The notes under the pieces are model-generated. The model did no database searches. It was not told where the DNA came from and saw nothing but the letters and a program-made list of their open reading frames with translations. Positions 6,755 through 14,693 of a DNA stretch of 18,312 nucleotides are shown in pieces; positions within the stretch are counted from its first letter, which is position 1; every line of letters starts with the position of its first letter. The stretch is from an uncultured Ruminococcus sp. (GTDB taxonomy: Bacteria > Bacillota > Clostridia > Oscillospirales > Ruminococcaceae). Made by a program: the position numbers and the translations under genes. Where the stretch lies: positions 1 through 18,312 of the forward strand of contig UQQA01000037.1 in the NCBI GenBank assembly GCA_900543105.1, given 5' to 3'.

Positions 6755-7528
6755 TTAGTTTTTAGGAAGTGTGAAAATAATGTAGGTGTTTGCAGAATTT
6801 GCAGTTGTGCTTGATCCTGCGCAAAGAGCATCCGTTGCACCATTTATGGGAGCATTAAGATTCAGACAGTTTACTTCGCCGTCCGTCGAAACGAATTTAT
6901 AACCTGAAACATCGTTTGTTTTAACCGTAGTTCCCGATTTTTTTGCCTTGTCAAGAGAGGACGGAAGCAGGCTTGAAACTGTGACCTTCAATCCCGAAAA
7001 AGTTTTGGCTGTTATAAGAGAGGGGTTTGAAGGGTCATCATGCTTTGCAACCACATCTACCGGCACAACATTAATGGAGTAGGTATATTTTCCGTAGTAT
7101 GCTTCACCGAGGGCAAGACGTGATGTTGTTCCTGTTGCAGTCTTGCTGCGAAGAATACGTCCGTATGAATTTGCACCATTGTAAGTATACGGTGTCTTAT
7201 TGTCGATCGTAATGACGTTAAGATCGCCGTCTGTTGCAGCATTGTAGCCTGTTGCATTCGTAAACGCTGTAATTGCATCTGAGAGATTGTTGATCGACGT
7301 TGTCTGCTCGTTGTATATTCCCATCTTGGTGGCATAGCGTGTACTTTCCGTAATGTACGTAACGATGCCGCTCTGGGTATTTCGCTGAGCCTCGTAATAT
7401 GTCGCATCAACATATGTACTTCTTATCGGCTTCATCATCTGCATTATACCAACCATGAGAATTGACATAATTGCCATCACAATAATGAGCTCAATGAGGG
7501 TGAACCCTTTTATCAGTTTGTTTTTCAT
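6755..7528 (-). CDS. Minor prepilin, GspJ/PilW-like
   Basis: The 257-aa product has the leader MKNKLIKG followed by FTLIELIIVMAIMSILMVGIMQMMKPIRSTY, a standard prepilin signal with Glu5 present. The order of three pseudopilin genes (GspK/PilX-like, GspI/PilV-like, then this one) and the size of its head suggest the J/W member of a tip complex. Sequence alone supports only prepilin. The ATG at 7528 was chosen because GGGGGAGC lies just upstream, inside a longer reading that starts at 7543. The start is 14 nt after the stop of the preceding gene, consistent with coupled translation. It is the last gene of the pilC operon. No dedicated terminator is obvious beyond the pilD terminator on the other side. 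Confidence 0.82.
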   Translation of the reverse strand: MKNKLIKGFTLIELIIVMAIMSILMVGIMQMMKPIRSTYVDATYYEAQRNTQSGIVTYITESTRYATKMGIYNEQTTSINNLSDAITAFTNATGYNAATDGDLNVITIDNKTPYTYNGANSYGRILRSKTATGTTSRLALGEAYYGKYTYSINVVPVDVVAKHDDPSNPSLITAKTFSGLKVTVSSLLPSSLDKAKKSGTTVKTNDVSGYKFVSTDGEVNCLNLNAPINGATDALCAGSSTTANSANTYIIFTLPKN

Positions 7529-7542
7529 AAAAGCTCCCCCCA

Positions 7543-8064
7543 TCAGTTGCTGTGTCCAACTATATATTTATAGCGGAGTGAAATATCCTTTTCAGCCGAA
7601 CCATTATAGGCAGGATTATCCACCCATGTGCCTGACACAAGCTTTTTTGACGGCTCATCAGCCTTATCTCGGCTGAGAAGAACATAGATATCAACAGGGT
7701 AGCTATACATTTCACCTGTAAGGTTTCCTGCACTGTCATATTTTTTGATCTCGATATAATTTTTCTGTGTGGAAACATCTGTCACCTTGCTCGGAGGATT
7801 ACAGTCACCGCTTTTGCTTGCGCTGTGGTTATCCGCAACCGAAGTTGCAGATGTGCTTCCGTAATAGATAGGTATTGAATCTGTTCCCGTTGCCTTTTCA
7901 ACAACCTTCATTTGATACGACAAACTCGTGTTGACATTGTGGTTGTTTAAATTTGTGCGACCCACTTCCGCATAGATCTGAGCCATTACCAACGAGGCAA
8001 TGCCAAGTATCGCAAGAGCAATAAGACATTCAATAAGGGTAAAACCTCTGAAACTTTTTTTCAT
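7543..8064 (-). CDS. Minor prepilin, GspI/PilV-like
   Basis: The 173-aa product has leader MKKSFRG and mature start FTLIECLIALAILGIASLVMAQIY. Glu5 is present, and the LIALAIL pattern is that of GspI/PilV-type pseudopilins (FTLIEVLVALAIL). The ATG at 8064 has a strong GGAGG site about 10 nt upstream. The longer reading beginning at 8157 would run through the end of the preceding gene and add 31 residues before the leader. It starts 13 nt after the giant tip protein gene stops and ends 14 nt before the next prepilin, so the three are one translational block. Role inferred: a low-abundance subunit near the pilus tip linking the large tip protein to the shaft. Confidence 0.82.
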   Translation of the reverse strand: MKKSFRGFTLIECLIALAILGIASLVMAQIYAEVGRTNLNNHNVNTSLSYQMKVVEKATGTDSIPIYYGSTSATSVADNHSASKSGDCNPPSKVTDVSTQKNYIEIKKYDSAGNLTGEMYSYPVDIYVLLSRDKADEPSKKLVSGTWVDNPAYNGSAEKDISLRYKYIVGHSN

Positions 8065-8077
8065 AGCATTTTCCTCC

Positions 8078-10519
8078 TTAATCTCTTGCATACTGATAGG
8101 ATTTAAAGCTGTGTATCGGATCTCCTGCCTGACCATCATCTCCGGAGCTCTTGTCAAGGTAAAGGATACCCGACTGGTTGCTTTCGCTGAACTCCTGACA
8201 AAGGAGTGAACCTATTATTGCAGTATTGGAAATATTGGTAACAGATCCTTCGCCGTTATCGTATGCAATAGTTCCCACCTTTCCGCCGTTGTTAAGATAA
8301 AGGAAGCCGGTCGGCATCATGATATAGCCGCAGATAAGATTCTGGTTTCCCGTATTGAGGAATGAACCCGTACCGCCGTAAATATCAACACGCGGTGCCT
8401 TTGTTGTTCCGTTTGTAACAGCCGTCGTTGTTGTATTGACATCCCCCGTAACAAGAACACAGTTATCGAATGTAGATGTTGCAGTTGCGCCGCTTAACGA
8501 TGTATTGCTGTCTTCAGGAAGAAGGAGGATAAGTCTGCCGTTTTCACCGGTCACCGTCCATGTACAGCCATAATAAGCGTTACTGTCAAGCACGTAATAC
8601 TGATCACCGCTGCTCAGGTCGAAGTTATAGCTTCCCGTAGGCATAGACTGAACATTCGGTATGGTTCCGTCTGCGATCATAGCTGTGATCGTCCTTGAAG
8701 CTGCCCCCGGAGCAACCGGATCAAGTTCAAGATAATCAGCAAGCAGATCCGCGCCGGAATTGAGCCAGCTGTTTTTGTTTGTCGTACTGTAAATATTTGC
8801 ATAAGCATTGCAGGTGTCTGTTGGGTCAGCGATCGTCGGATTGCTGAAATCCTTCAGCTCACCTGTCGTATCATGGAATGCACCGTCCTTGAAATAATCA
8901 TTGAAATAAGCCTGAGCAGTAGGTACTTCGATCGTGCTGCTTCCATCTATCTGGAAAGGAAGAGTATACTGTCTGAAAATTCTTCCGTCGGAGTCCTTAA
9001 CTGCAGTGTAGCTGTTTATTTCAAACGGAGTCGTTGTTGTTTCGGGGTTAACAATAGCACCGTTCATCATAAATACGACCGTATCCGAACTTGATGCCTC
9101 AACAGCCCCTGAAACTGCATCAATGATATTATAATTTTGACAAAGCTTAAGATTTGCATTTGTGTACTGATTCAGATTAACGCTTATAGCTGCCGGATTG
9201 CTTTTATCTATACAAGCGCTTGGAAGAACAAGATTCTGCACATAAAGATTTCCGCCCGTTGTGACGATCTTGCCCGGGTTGCCTTCCTGTGATTCAAATG
9301 TATTGACATATGCATCTCCGAAGAACTTCAGGTCTGTGGCACTTGTTTTTATAATATGTTCTGCGATCACATTTACATTGTAATTACTATCACCGAAGTC
9401 ACCGCCGTTATTAAGCGTGCTTGTTCCTCCGAGAAATACAAAGCATCCGTCACCCGTTGCTTTAACCTTGGTTGGATTCGAAGAAACGGAAACACCTCCC
9501 ATTCCAACAATTGCCTCACCCTTGTTGATAACCGTATCGGCAGAGGATACCCATTCCAGAGAACCGAGCGAGAATACAGCTCCTGACATATTGTTACCAT
9601 CGCCTACTGCGGAGGTTCCGATATCCATACTTGCAACACCGCCGGCTGTTCTTACCTGTGCACCGCCGCCGCCCGAGAAGCTGCCGGTGGTTGTAAGAGC
9701 ATTATCGGAAGCCGGAGGATCCTTCTGATTTGTATCATATATAAGCACGGCTGTACTTTCAATATCCATAAAGGTCACGGTTGCCGATACTTTCAGACGC
9801 ATCCAGTCCTTGCCTCTCGCTCCGTTTTCAAAAGCCGCCGGGCCGTCAGAGCTTGCAAGAAGCGTCGCTCTGTCCGCATATGTTCCGTCATTCAACTTGC
9901 TTTCATCAATATCATATTTTCTGTCGAGAACCTCAACTCTGATAGTAGCCTCAATATCTCCCGTACTGGAGGTATCAACCATTTTGCCGTAGTTGTCGGT
10001 TGCACTGCTTACCTGCGGAAAAACAGTGATCCTGTACTCAATATATTTATTACCTGTTGTGGAATCGGTCTGCACCTTAGTCGCATCCGTACCATAATAA
10101 TTCTTATATTCATTTTTCGGCGTTGCCGGCGAATATCCGTTCAATGCCGTCTGAGCAATATTGTCGCCGCTCTGTGACTCGATCGTATAAAGATCAAGCT
10201 GCAGCGCAAGTCCCTGTTTCATTTTATCCGGGGTAGTGCCTGAGGTATAATTGTCATGTATATATGGCTTTACTCCGCTGGTATCATAGGCATAATAATC
10301 CTTGTCATTAAGCAGATTATTTGTAAAAACATCCAACGCCGACCGCGCGGTATAGTATGCCTGGTTTTCTTCATATTTGGTGTAATATCTGTTCTGTGCC
10401 GTCGAAACGACACTCAATGTTGCAAGCAGCATTATGATAAGAACAAACATTACCGTTACTACCATAATAAGAACAACGCCGTGAAGGCTTTTTTTCTTAT
10501 TGGTATCGCTTTTTGCCAT
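8078..10519 (-). CDS. Giant PilX/GspK-like tip pseudopilin
   Basis: The 813-aa protein opens with MAKSDTNKKKSLHG and then VVLIMVVTVMFVLIIMLLATLSVV, like the PilX_N family. If cut after Gly14 the mature protein has Met at position 5 instead of Glu. GspK also lacks Glu5 and caps the pseudopilus tip. An alpha-beta region follows, including YYTARSALDVF (56-66) and an RVEVLDRKYD strand at about 194. From about residue 275 on it is rich in Gly, Asn, Ser and Thr with short beta-type repeats (LNNGGDFG at about 369, LYLNNGGKVG near the end) and several scattered Cys, suggesting a beta-helical domain. The ATG at 10519 follows AGAAAGGGTGG; the in-frame GTG three codons earlier is too close to that site. 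No homologue of the C-terminal part was recognised. Adhesin or tip cap is an inference. Confidence 0.8.
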   Translation of the reverse strand: MAKSDTNKKKSLHGVVLIMVVTVMFVLIIMLLATLSVVSTAQNRYYTKYEENQAYYTARSALDVFTNNLLNDKDYYAYDTSGVKPYIHDNYTSGTTPDKMKQGLALQLDLYTIESQSGDNIAQTALNGYSPATPKNEYKNYYGTDATKVQTDSTTGNKYIEYRITVFPQVSSATDNYGKMVDTSSTGDIEATIRVEVLDRKYDIDESKLNDGTYADRATLLASSDGPAAFENGARGKDWMRLKVSATVTFMDIESTAVLIYDTNQKDPPASDNALTTTGSFSGGGGAQVRTAGGVASMDIGTSAVGDGNNMSGAVFSLGSLEWVSSADTVINKGEAIVGMGGVSVSSNPTKVKATGDGCFVFLGGTSTLNNGGDFGDSNYNVNVIAEHIIKTSATDLKFFGDAYVNTFESQEGNPGKIVTTGGNLYVQNLVLPSACIDKSNPAAISVNLNQYTNANLKLCQNYNIIDAVSGAVEASSSDTVVFMMNGAIVNPETTTTPFEINSYTAVKDSDGRIFRQYTLPFQIDGSSTIEVPTAQAYFNDYFKDGAFHDTTGELKDFSNPTIADPTDTCNAYANIYSTTNKNSWLNSGADLLADYLELDPVAPGAASRTITAMIADGTIPNVQSMPTGSYNFDLSSGDQYYVLDSNAYYGCTWTVTGENGRLILLLPEDSNTSLSGATATSTFDNCVLVTGDVNTTTTAVTNGTTKAPRVDIYGGTGSFLNTGNQNLICGYIMMPTGFLYLNNGGKVGTIAYDNGEGSVTNISNTAIIGSLLCQEFSESNQSGILYLDKSSGDDGQAGDPIHSFKSYQYARD

Positions 10520-10601
10520 TTTTTCCACCCTTTCTTAAATTTTATGCCGGGGTATGAACAAAATCTTTTCTTCTTTAAAATGTTTTCTCTATATGCCACT
10601 T

Positions 10602-10633
10602 ATGCCGATGAAGAACACTTCCTTCATCGGCGT
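10602..10633. other. Strong hairpin between pilO and the tip-protein gene
   Basis: ATGCCGATGAAG (10602-10613) pairs with CTTCATCGGCGT (10622-10633): 12 bp with one wobble and an 8-nt loop. Flanking CCAC/GTGG can extend it after an internal loop. Read leftward no U tract follows, so it is more likely an mRNA stability or processing element, or an attenuator, than a plain terminator. It sits in a 127-nt gap in an otherwise tight operon. Confidence 0.55.
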
Positions 10634-10646
10634 GTGGTCATTTGAT

Positions 10647-11414
10647 TTACTGTGCTGTTGTTTCAGCTGTTTCTTCGGTAACAACAAGGTTCGGATCAAA
10701 AACAAACTCGTCGCTTTCTTCCATAACCTTTTCAACATTGAGAGGATAGATGGAATAGAGCTTAAGACTGATAGAGCCCTCGACCTCTGTTGCGGATTCC
10801 TCATCATCAGCCTTTGCGAATTCGGTAACGATGACGGTCTTTCCCTCGTCCTTTACCGCATCGATGAACTTGTAAAGTCCCGAATAATCGACCTTATCGC
10901 GATAGTTGACAACCATTGTTGTCACGCCGATGATGCAGCTGCCGCCGGTGCGCTTGTTTGCCTTATTATATGCATCATAAACGTCCTGCGGAAGTTCGTT
11001 GTAGATATCGCTGTTTATGAAGATATCGCAGGCTGCAACATTTTCAGCATTTACGATATACTGTGTGAGATCGTCTGCCGAAGTGTACTGTGTAGTCATT
11101 CCGAGTGTTGTAACATTGTTTCCGAGGATCTCACGGACATACTGTTCGTTGAGGTACGGATCCTGTTCGGTAAGGAAGTATTCCTGAACCGTTTCAACCG
11201 CCTGTGCGGAAGTTTTGAGCATAGCAACGACATCGGGAAGAGTATCGATCTTTGCCTGAACGTCAGCCTGCTCGGTCTGTTTTGCCTGAAGTGCAGCCTT
11301 TGCATAGTTCATTTCATCAAACTTAGGCTTGATGAAAAGGAAAATACCTGCAATGATAATAATAATAACGATAGCTGCAACGAAAATTACTTTATCTCTG
11401 TATGAAAGCTTCAT
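10647..11414 (-). CDS. pilO: PilO-like inner-membrane alignment protein
   Basis: The 255-aa bitopic protein has a short cytoplasmic start (MKLSYRDK), one membrane helix (about 8-27), a likely coiled coil (about 30-65, KFDEMNYAKAALQAKQTEQADVQAKIDTL), and an extracytoplasmic alpha/beta domain. That is the PilO layout. PilO pairs with PilN to connect the PilM ring and the platform to the pilus. Its start is 2 nt after the pilMN stop, with GAGGGGGC as ribosome site inside the end of that gene, so translation is coupled. Position directly after the PilN domain is the main support for the name; overall sequence similarity in this family is low. The acidic tail (ESDEFVFDPN...EETAETTAQ) is probably disordered. 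Confidence 0.75.
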   Translation of the reverse strand: MKLSYRDKVIFVAAIVIIIIIAGIFLFIKPKFDEMNYAKAALQAKQTEQADVQAKIDTLPDVVAMLKTSAQAVETVQEYFLTEQDPYLNEQYVREILGNNVTTLGMTTQYTSADDLTQYIVNAENVAACDIFINSDIYNELPQDVYDAYNKANKRTGGSCIIGVTTMVVNYRDKVDYSGLYKFIDAVKDEGKTVIVTEFAKADDEESATEVEGSISLKLYSIYPLNVEKVMEESDEFVFDPNLVVTEETAETTAQ

Positions 11415-11416
11415 TC

Positions 11417-12931
11417 TTATTCAGCCCCCTCTGTTGTTTTTTCAGCTTCGGGCACAACTTCCTTTATGCTGATAGTGATATCGAAGTCAAATACTTCCTT
11501 TGCACTTTCCTTGAGCTCGGAATTGCTGTAGCCCGTATAGGTGATGTTGGAGAAAGCGTCCTGATCGACGAAGTTTCCTACGACCTTCGACGGGGTCTGG
11601 TTATTGTCAGCTCTGCAAGAAAGATGGATAACGCCCTCAGAGAAAGTATAGCTCAGGATCTTTGCATCTGTACCCTTGAAGTTTTCCTCAATGGTCGATT
11701 TTACATCTGTCGAGAAAACAGGGAGCGAATCAAAATATCCCTTAGCCTGTTCAAGGCTGGTTCTGAACAGATTTACCTTGTCAAGTTTGAGCTGGGCAGC
11801 GTCAACTGCGGCAGTTTTCTGTGCAGTTTCGGGGCTGTCAAGCCAAGCCTGAATCGTTGCTGTATCGTCCTCATACTGGCTCTTTACAACGTTTGCGCCG
11901 AGTGTGATGCCCGCAACGAGAGCGACCGAAGCGAGAGCCGCAACTGCAACGGTAACAACGAACGAAGCACCCGCTGCGGAACGTCCCGTTGTTGCGTCTG
12001 TTTCGATGAGGTTGATTCTTTCGGAGTCCTTGTTGCTTCTGAGCATAGCGCCGATAGCGTTTGCGTAAGCCTGGAACTCGAAGTTTTCATAGCCGCCGAC
12101 GTTGTTCGGAACACCGAGGAGGCTCGTTACGATATCAAGTGATTCAAGAGCATTTGTAAGACGGATATACTCTGTTGTATCACCGTAGAAAACAACGTTC
12201 TTGATAGGCTCTTCGGGGTTTCTCGATCTCTGGAACTGGAACATACGGGAGATGTTCTCGGTAACAGCTTCGTAGATGTAGTCCTCGGAGTTGTCATAGT
12301 CGACAGGATCGATCGATGCAAAACGGGAGAATGTAAGCTGGTTGTTCTCATAGAGGTTAAGGCTTACGAAGTTCGGGTCGATCTGAACGAGGAGCATAGG
12401 CATCTTAGCCTTCATCTTCGGATCGGAAATGATAAGTCTTGAAATAGTGTTGCAGGCAACGGCTACGGAACGAAGTCCTATGCCGAGCATCGAGAACACC
12501 TTTCTGAAGCAGTCAACGACTTCAAACGGGCAGGCTGTTGCAAGTATCTTAAGAGCCGCAACGCCGTCCTCTTCGATCTCGCCTGCGATAGTGTAGGAGA
12601 TCGAATAGTCGTCAGCGATACCCATTGTATGCTGCATCTGGTTCTGTACCATTGAAAGGAGCTGAGCGCCTTTTGCCTTAGGAATATGTAATTCCTTGAA
12701 AATTACAAGGTTGGAAGAAATGCTGATAACAGCTTCCTTGTCAGCCATTTTCTTGTTTTTGAGTTCTTCGTTGATTATTGTTGCGATTTTTGGTATATCT
12801 TTAATGTGACCATTAACGATAAGACCTTCTTCGAGATCGATGGTAGCAGCAGCGGAAACCTTGATCTTGTTGTTTGCTTCAGTACCACGAATAATTCGAA
12901 TATGTCTGTCGGTAATATCAAATGAAAGCAT
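11417..12931 (-). CDS. PilM-PilN fusion protein
   Basis: The 504-aa protein joins two pilus proteins normally made separately. Residues 1 to about 300 are the actin-like PilM ATPase domain (LSFDITDRHIRIIRG at 2-16, MLLVQIDPNFVSLNLYENNQ at about 179-198, FYGDTTEYI at about 248-256). There follow INLIE (306-310), equivalent to the INLLP peptide by which PilN docks on PilM, one membrane helix (about 319-345), and an extracytoplasmic PilN-like domain to the end. The reading frame is continuous with no frameshift. The ATG at 12931 has GAGG 8 nt upstream; a GTG three codons earlier would overlap that site. The gene lies between pilC (43-nt gap) and pilO (2-nt gap), the usual pilM-N-O order. The normal soluble-to-membrane link is therefore covalent here. 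Confidence 0.88.
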   Translation of the reverse strand: MLSFDITDRHIRIIRGTEANNKIKVSAAATIDLEEGLIVNGHIKDIPKIATIINEELKNKKMADKEAVISISSNLVIFKELHIPKAKGAQLLSMVQNQMQHTMGIADDYSISYTIAGEIEEDGVAALKILATACPFEVVDCFRKVFSMLGIGLRSVAVACNTISRLIISDPKMKAKMPMLLVQIDPNFVSLNLYENNQLTFSRFASIDPVDYDNSEDYIYEAVTENISRMFQFQRSRNPEEPIKNVVFYGDTTEYIRLTNALESLDIVTSLLGVPNNVGGYENFEFQAYANAIGAMLRSNKDSERINLIETDATTGRSAAGASFVVTVAVAALASVALVAGITLGANVVKSQYEDDTATIQAWLDSPETAQKTAAVDAAQLKLDKVNLFRTSLEQAKGYFDSLPVFSTDVKSTIEENFKGTDAKILSYTFSEGVIHLSCRADNNQTPSKVVGNFVDQDAFSNITYTGYSNSELKESAKEVFDFDITISIKEVVPEAEKTTEGAE

Positions 12932-12974
12932 ACTCGTCACCTCACTGATTTATTTTTTAATTGATTTTTTATTT

Positions 12975-14168
12975 TTACTGAATATTTTCGAACGAACCGT
13001 AAAGAGCCGGGAGGATACCTGCAATAACGAAACCGATCGCAGTACCCATAAAGATGATCATTACAGGTTCGATCATACCGACAAGACGTCCGATAGCAGC
13101 GTCCGATTCATCTTCGTAGAATTCAGCGGACTTTGTAAGAATGGTATCGAGCGCACCCGATTCCTCACCAACATAGATGATAGAAACGAACATTGATTCA
13201 AAAATGCCCGTTCTCTGAATGGATACAGAAAGCTGTTCGCCTTGTTTTACCTCATCAACAACGGTTTCAAAAGCCTTTTCGATGTAATCGTTGTTAAGGA
13301 TAGCTGCCGAACGTTCAAGAGCCTCAACCATCGGGATACCCGAGGAATAAAGCGAAGAAAGTGTTCTTGCAAACTTGCCCGTATAAACCTTTACGACAAG
13401 CTTTCCGAAGCCCGGACCTTTACATTTCAGCTTATCCCATTTAAAATGCACAGACGGGATCTTAAGAGCATATTTTACCGCAAAGATAACGCCGAGGATA
13501 ACAGCTATGTAAACGTACCAGTAGCCGATAAGGCTGTCGGAGAATGCAAAGAGAGCGCCCGTGATGCCCTTCATATCCTCTTCTCTCATCATATCCTTGA
13601 ATGTAGGCATGATAAATGTGAAAAGAAGAACAACGATCGCTACGCAGAGAACAGCAAGGATAATAGGATACATCATCGAACCCTTGATCTTGTTGTTGAG
13701 CTTGGCTTCCTTTGCATAGTTGTCTTCAAGTCTCTTTGAGATAACGTCAAGAGAACCCGAAGCTTCACCTGCCTGTACCATTGAGATCATGAAGCTTGGA
13801 AATGCACCCTGCTGCATTTTGAGAGCGTCCGAGAAAGACGAACCCTTCTGAACTTCTTCGTAGATCTCCTGATAGATCTGCTTCTGTGCTTTCTTTTCCT
13901 GCTCTTTATACAGGATATCGAGCGCTTTGACGAGTGTGAGTCCCGATGTCAGCATTGCGCTGAGCTGTCTGCAGTCATTGGAGAGCTCTTTTGTCGTGAA
14001 CTTATGAAGAGTGTTTGTCGTTTTGGAAGAAGCTTCCTTGTAGCTGGAGCAGAAAAGCCCCTTTTCATGGATCTTTTCCAAAAAGTCATTTACATCCTCA
14101 GCCGTCATTCGAGCGTTCTTGACAGTATTGCCCTGAACGTCGGTGGCGGTGTAGATAAATGTCTTCAT
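12975..14168 (-). CDS. pilC: Type IV pilus inner-membrane platform protein PilC (GspF family)
   Basis: PilC is the platform that the PilB and PilT motors turn to insert or extract pilins. The 397-aa protein has two GspF domains. The first includes LSAMLTSGLTLVKALDIL (about 69-86) and MVQAGEASGSLD (about 129-140). The second includes LSSLYSSGIPMVEALE and YVGEESGALD. Membrane segments are near 167-190, 212-235 and 367-390, as expected. The N-terminal MKTFIYTATDVQGN is the typical PilC start. The ATG at 14168 is preceded by GGAGGTG about 12 nt upstream. It is the first gene of the leftward operon, with a consensus promoter about 70 bp upstream. Confidence 0.95.
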   Translation of the reverse strand: MKTFIYTATDVQGNTVKNARMTAEDVNDFLEKIHEKGLFCSSYKEASSKTTNTLHKFTTKELSNDCRQLSAMLTSGLTLVKALDILYKEQEKKAQKQIYQEIYEEVQKGSSFSDALKMQQGAFPSFMISMVQAGEASGSLDVISKRLEDNYAKEAKLNNKIKGSMMYPIILAVLCVAIVVLLFTFIMPTFKDMMREEDMKGITGALFAFSDSLIGYWYVYIAVILGVIFAVKYALKIPSVHFKWDKLKCKGPGFGKLVVKVYTGKFARTLSSLYSSGIPMVEALERSAAILNNDYIEKAFETVVDEVKQGEQLSVSIQRTGIFESMFVSIIYVGEESGALDTILTKSAEFYEDESDAAIGRLVGMIEPVMIIFMGTAIGFVIAGILPALYGSFENIQ

Positions 14169-14236
14169 ATAGGATTTACACCTCCGGTTGGATAAAAAAG
14201 ATTTAAGGGCACACCTTGCCCCAAGATACTACACCT

Positions 14237-14265
14237 ATTATAACATTTTGGTTACAAATTGGCAA
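14237..14265 (-). promoter_or_regulatory. Promoter of the pilC-pilMN-pilO-minor pilin operon
   Basis: On the minus strand TTGCCA (14260-14265), a 17-bp spacer and a perfect TATAAT (14237-14242) place the start near 14230. The leader of about 60 nt contains a small GGGCA/TGCCC hairpin before the ribosome site. Confidence 0.82.
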
Positions 14266-14269
14266 TATG

Positions 14270-14560
14270 TTATTTTTAACAAAATGTCTAAAAATATTGT
14301 ACGTTTATCACAAAACTTTCAACAACATCTATGTTTTAAGGCTAAAATATGTCTTAAATTTGTATTTATTTCAGGCTTTTGATATACTATTCTTGTCCAT
14401 TAAAAAATCTGTGCGGAAGCAATATTTTTTCCGTAAAATCCCAAAAACGAGCCTTTGCAATGCAACTTATTTTTCAAAATCCTGCATCATTATGTCATTT
14501 TGCTCAATATTTACAGTCAATTATTGTAAACCTATAAAAAATTTGATTTTTTGGCAAAAA
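14270..14560. other. AT-rich intergenic stretch between divergent pilC and gdhA
   Basis: About 290 bases with no supportable gene. It is strongly A/T-rich with long A and T runs. One 7-bp A/T inverted repeat (14536-14542 with 14546-14552, AAAAAAT/ATTTTTT) lies just upstream of the gdhA -35 box and could act as an UP element. Nothing else structured was seen. Confidence 0.6.
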
Positions 14561-14564
14561 ACTC

Positions 14565-14593
14565 TTGCAAACCAGATATGTATAGTGTATAAT
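14565..14593 (+). promoter_or_regulatory. Promoter of gdhA
   Basis: TTGCAA (14565-14570), a 17-bp spacer and TATAAT (14588-14593) place the start near 14600. That leaves a leader of about 94 nt with two possible hairpins: CCGTA/TACGG (14611-14627) and a bulged GCTGTGA/TCATCAGC stem (14639-14659). The leader does not match a riboswitch I know. Confidence 0.85.
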
Positions 14594-14693
14594 AAGAACT
14601 GTAATGTTCCCCGTAGCGAAAAATACGGCGGAGCGAGAAGCTGTGAGTGAGTCATCAGCACTATATACTATTATTATATGGGAGGAAACCAAA

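Noticed and set aside
7543..8157. Longer start for the 173-aa prepilin
   Set aside because: It would overlap the preceding gene and place 31 residues before a normal short prepilin leader; the ATG at 8064 has the GGAGG site.
11402..12142. Plus-strand open frame opposite pilMN
   Set aside because: It is a shadow of the PilM-PilN frame, with low-complexity Cys/Arg-rich translation and no start signals.
14600..14690. Possible glutamine riboswitch before gdhA
   Set aside because: The conserved sequence blocks of the glnA motif are not visible; only two short hairpins can be drawn.
14604..14693. In-frame 30-codon extension of gdhA
   Set aside because: The upstream ATG lies within a few bases of the predicted transcription start and lacks a ribosome site, while GGAGG precedes the ATG at 14694; GdhA proteins normally begin there.
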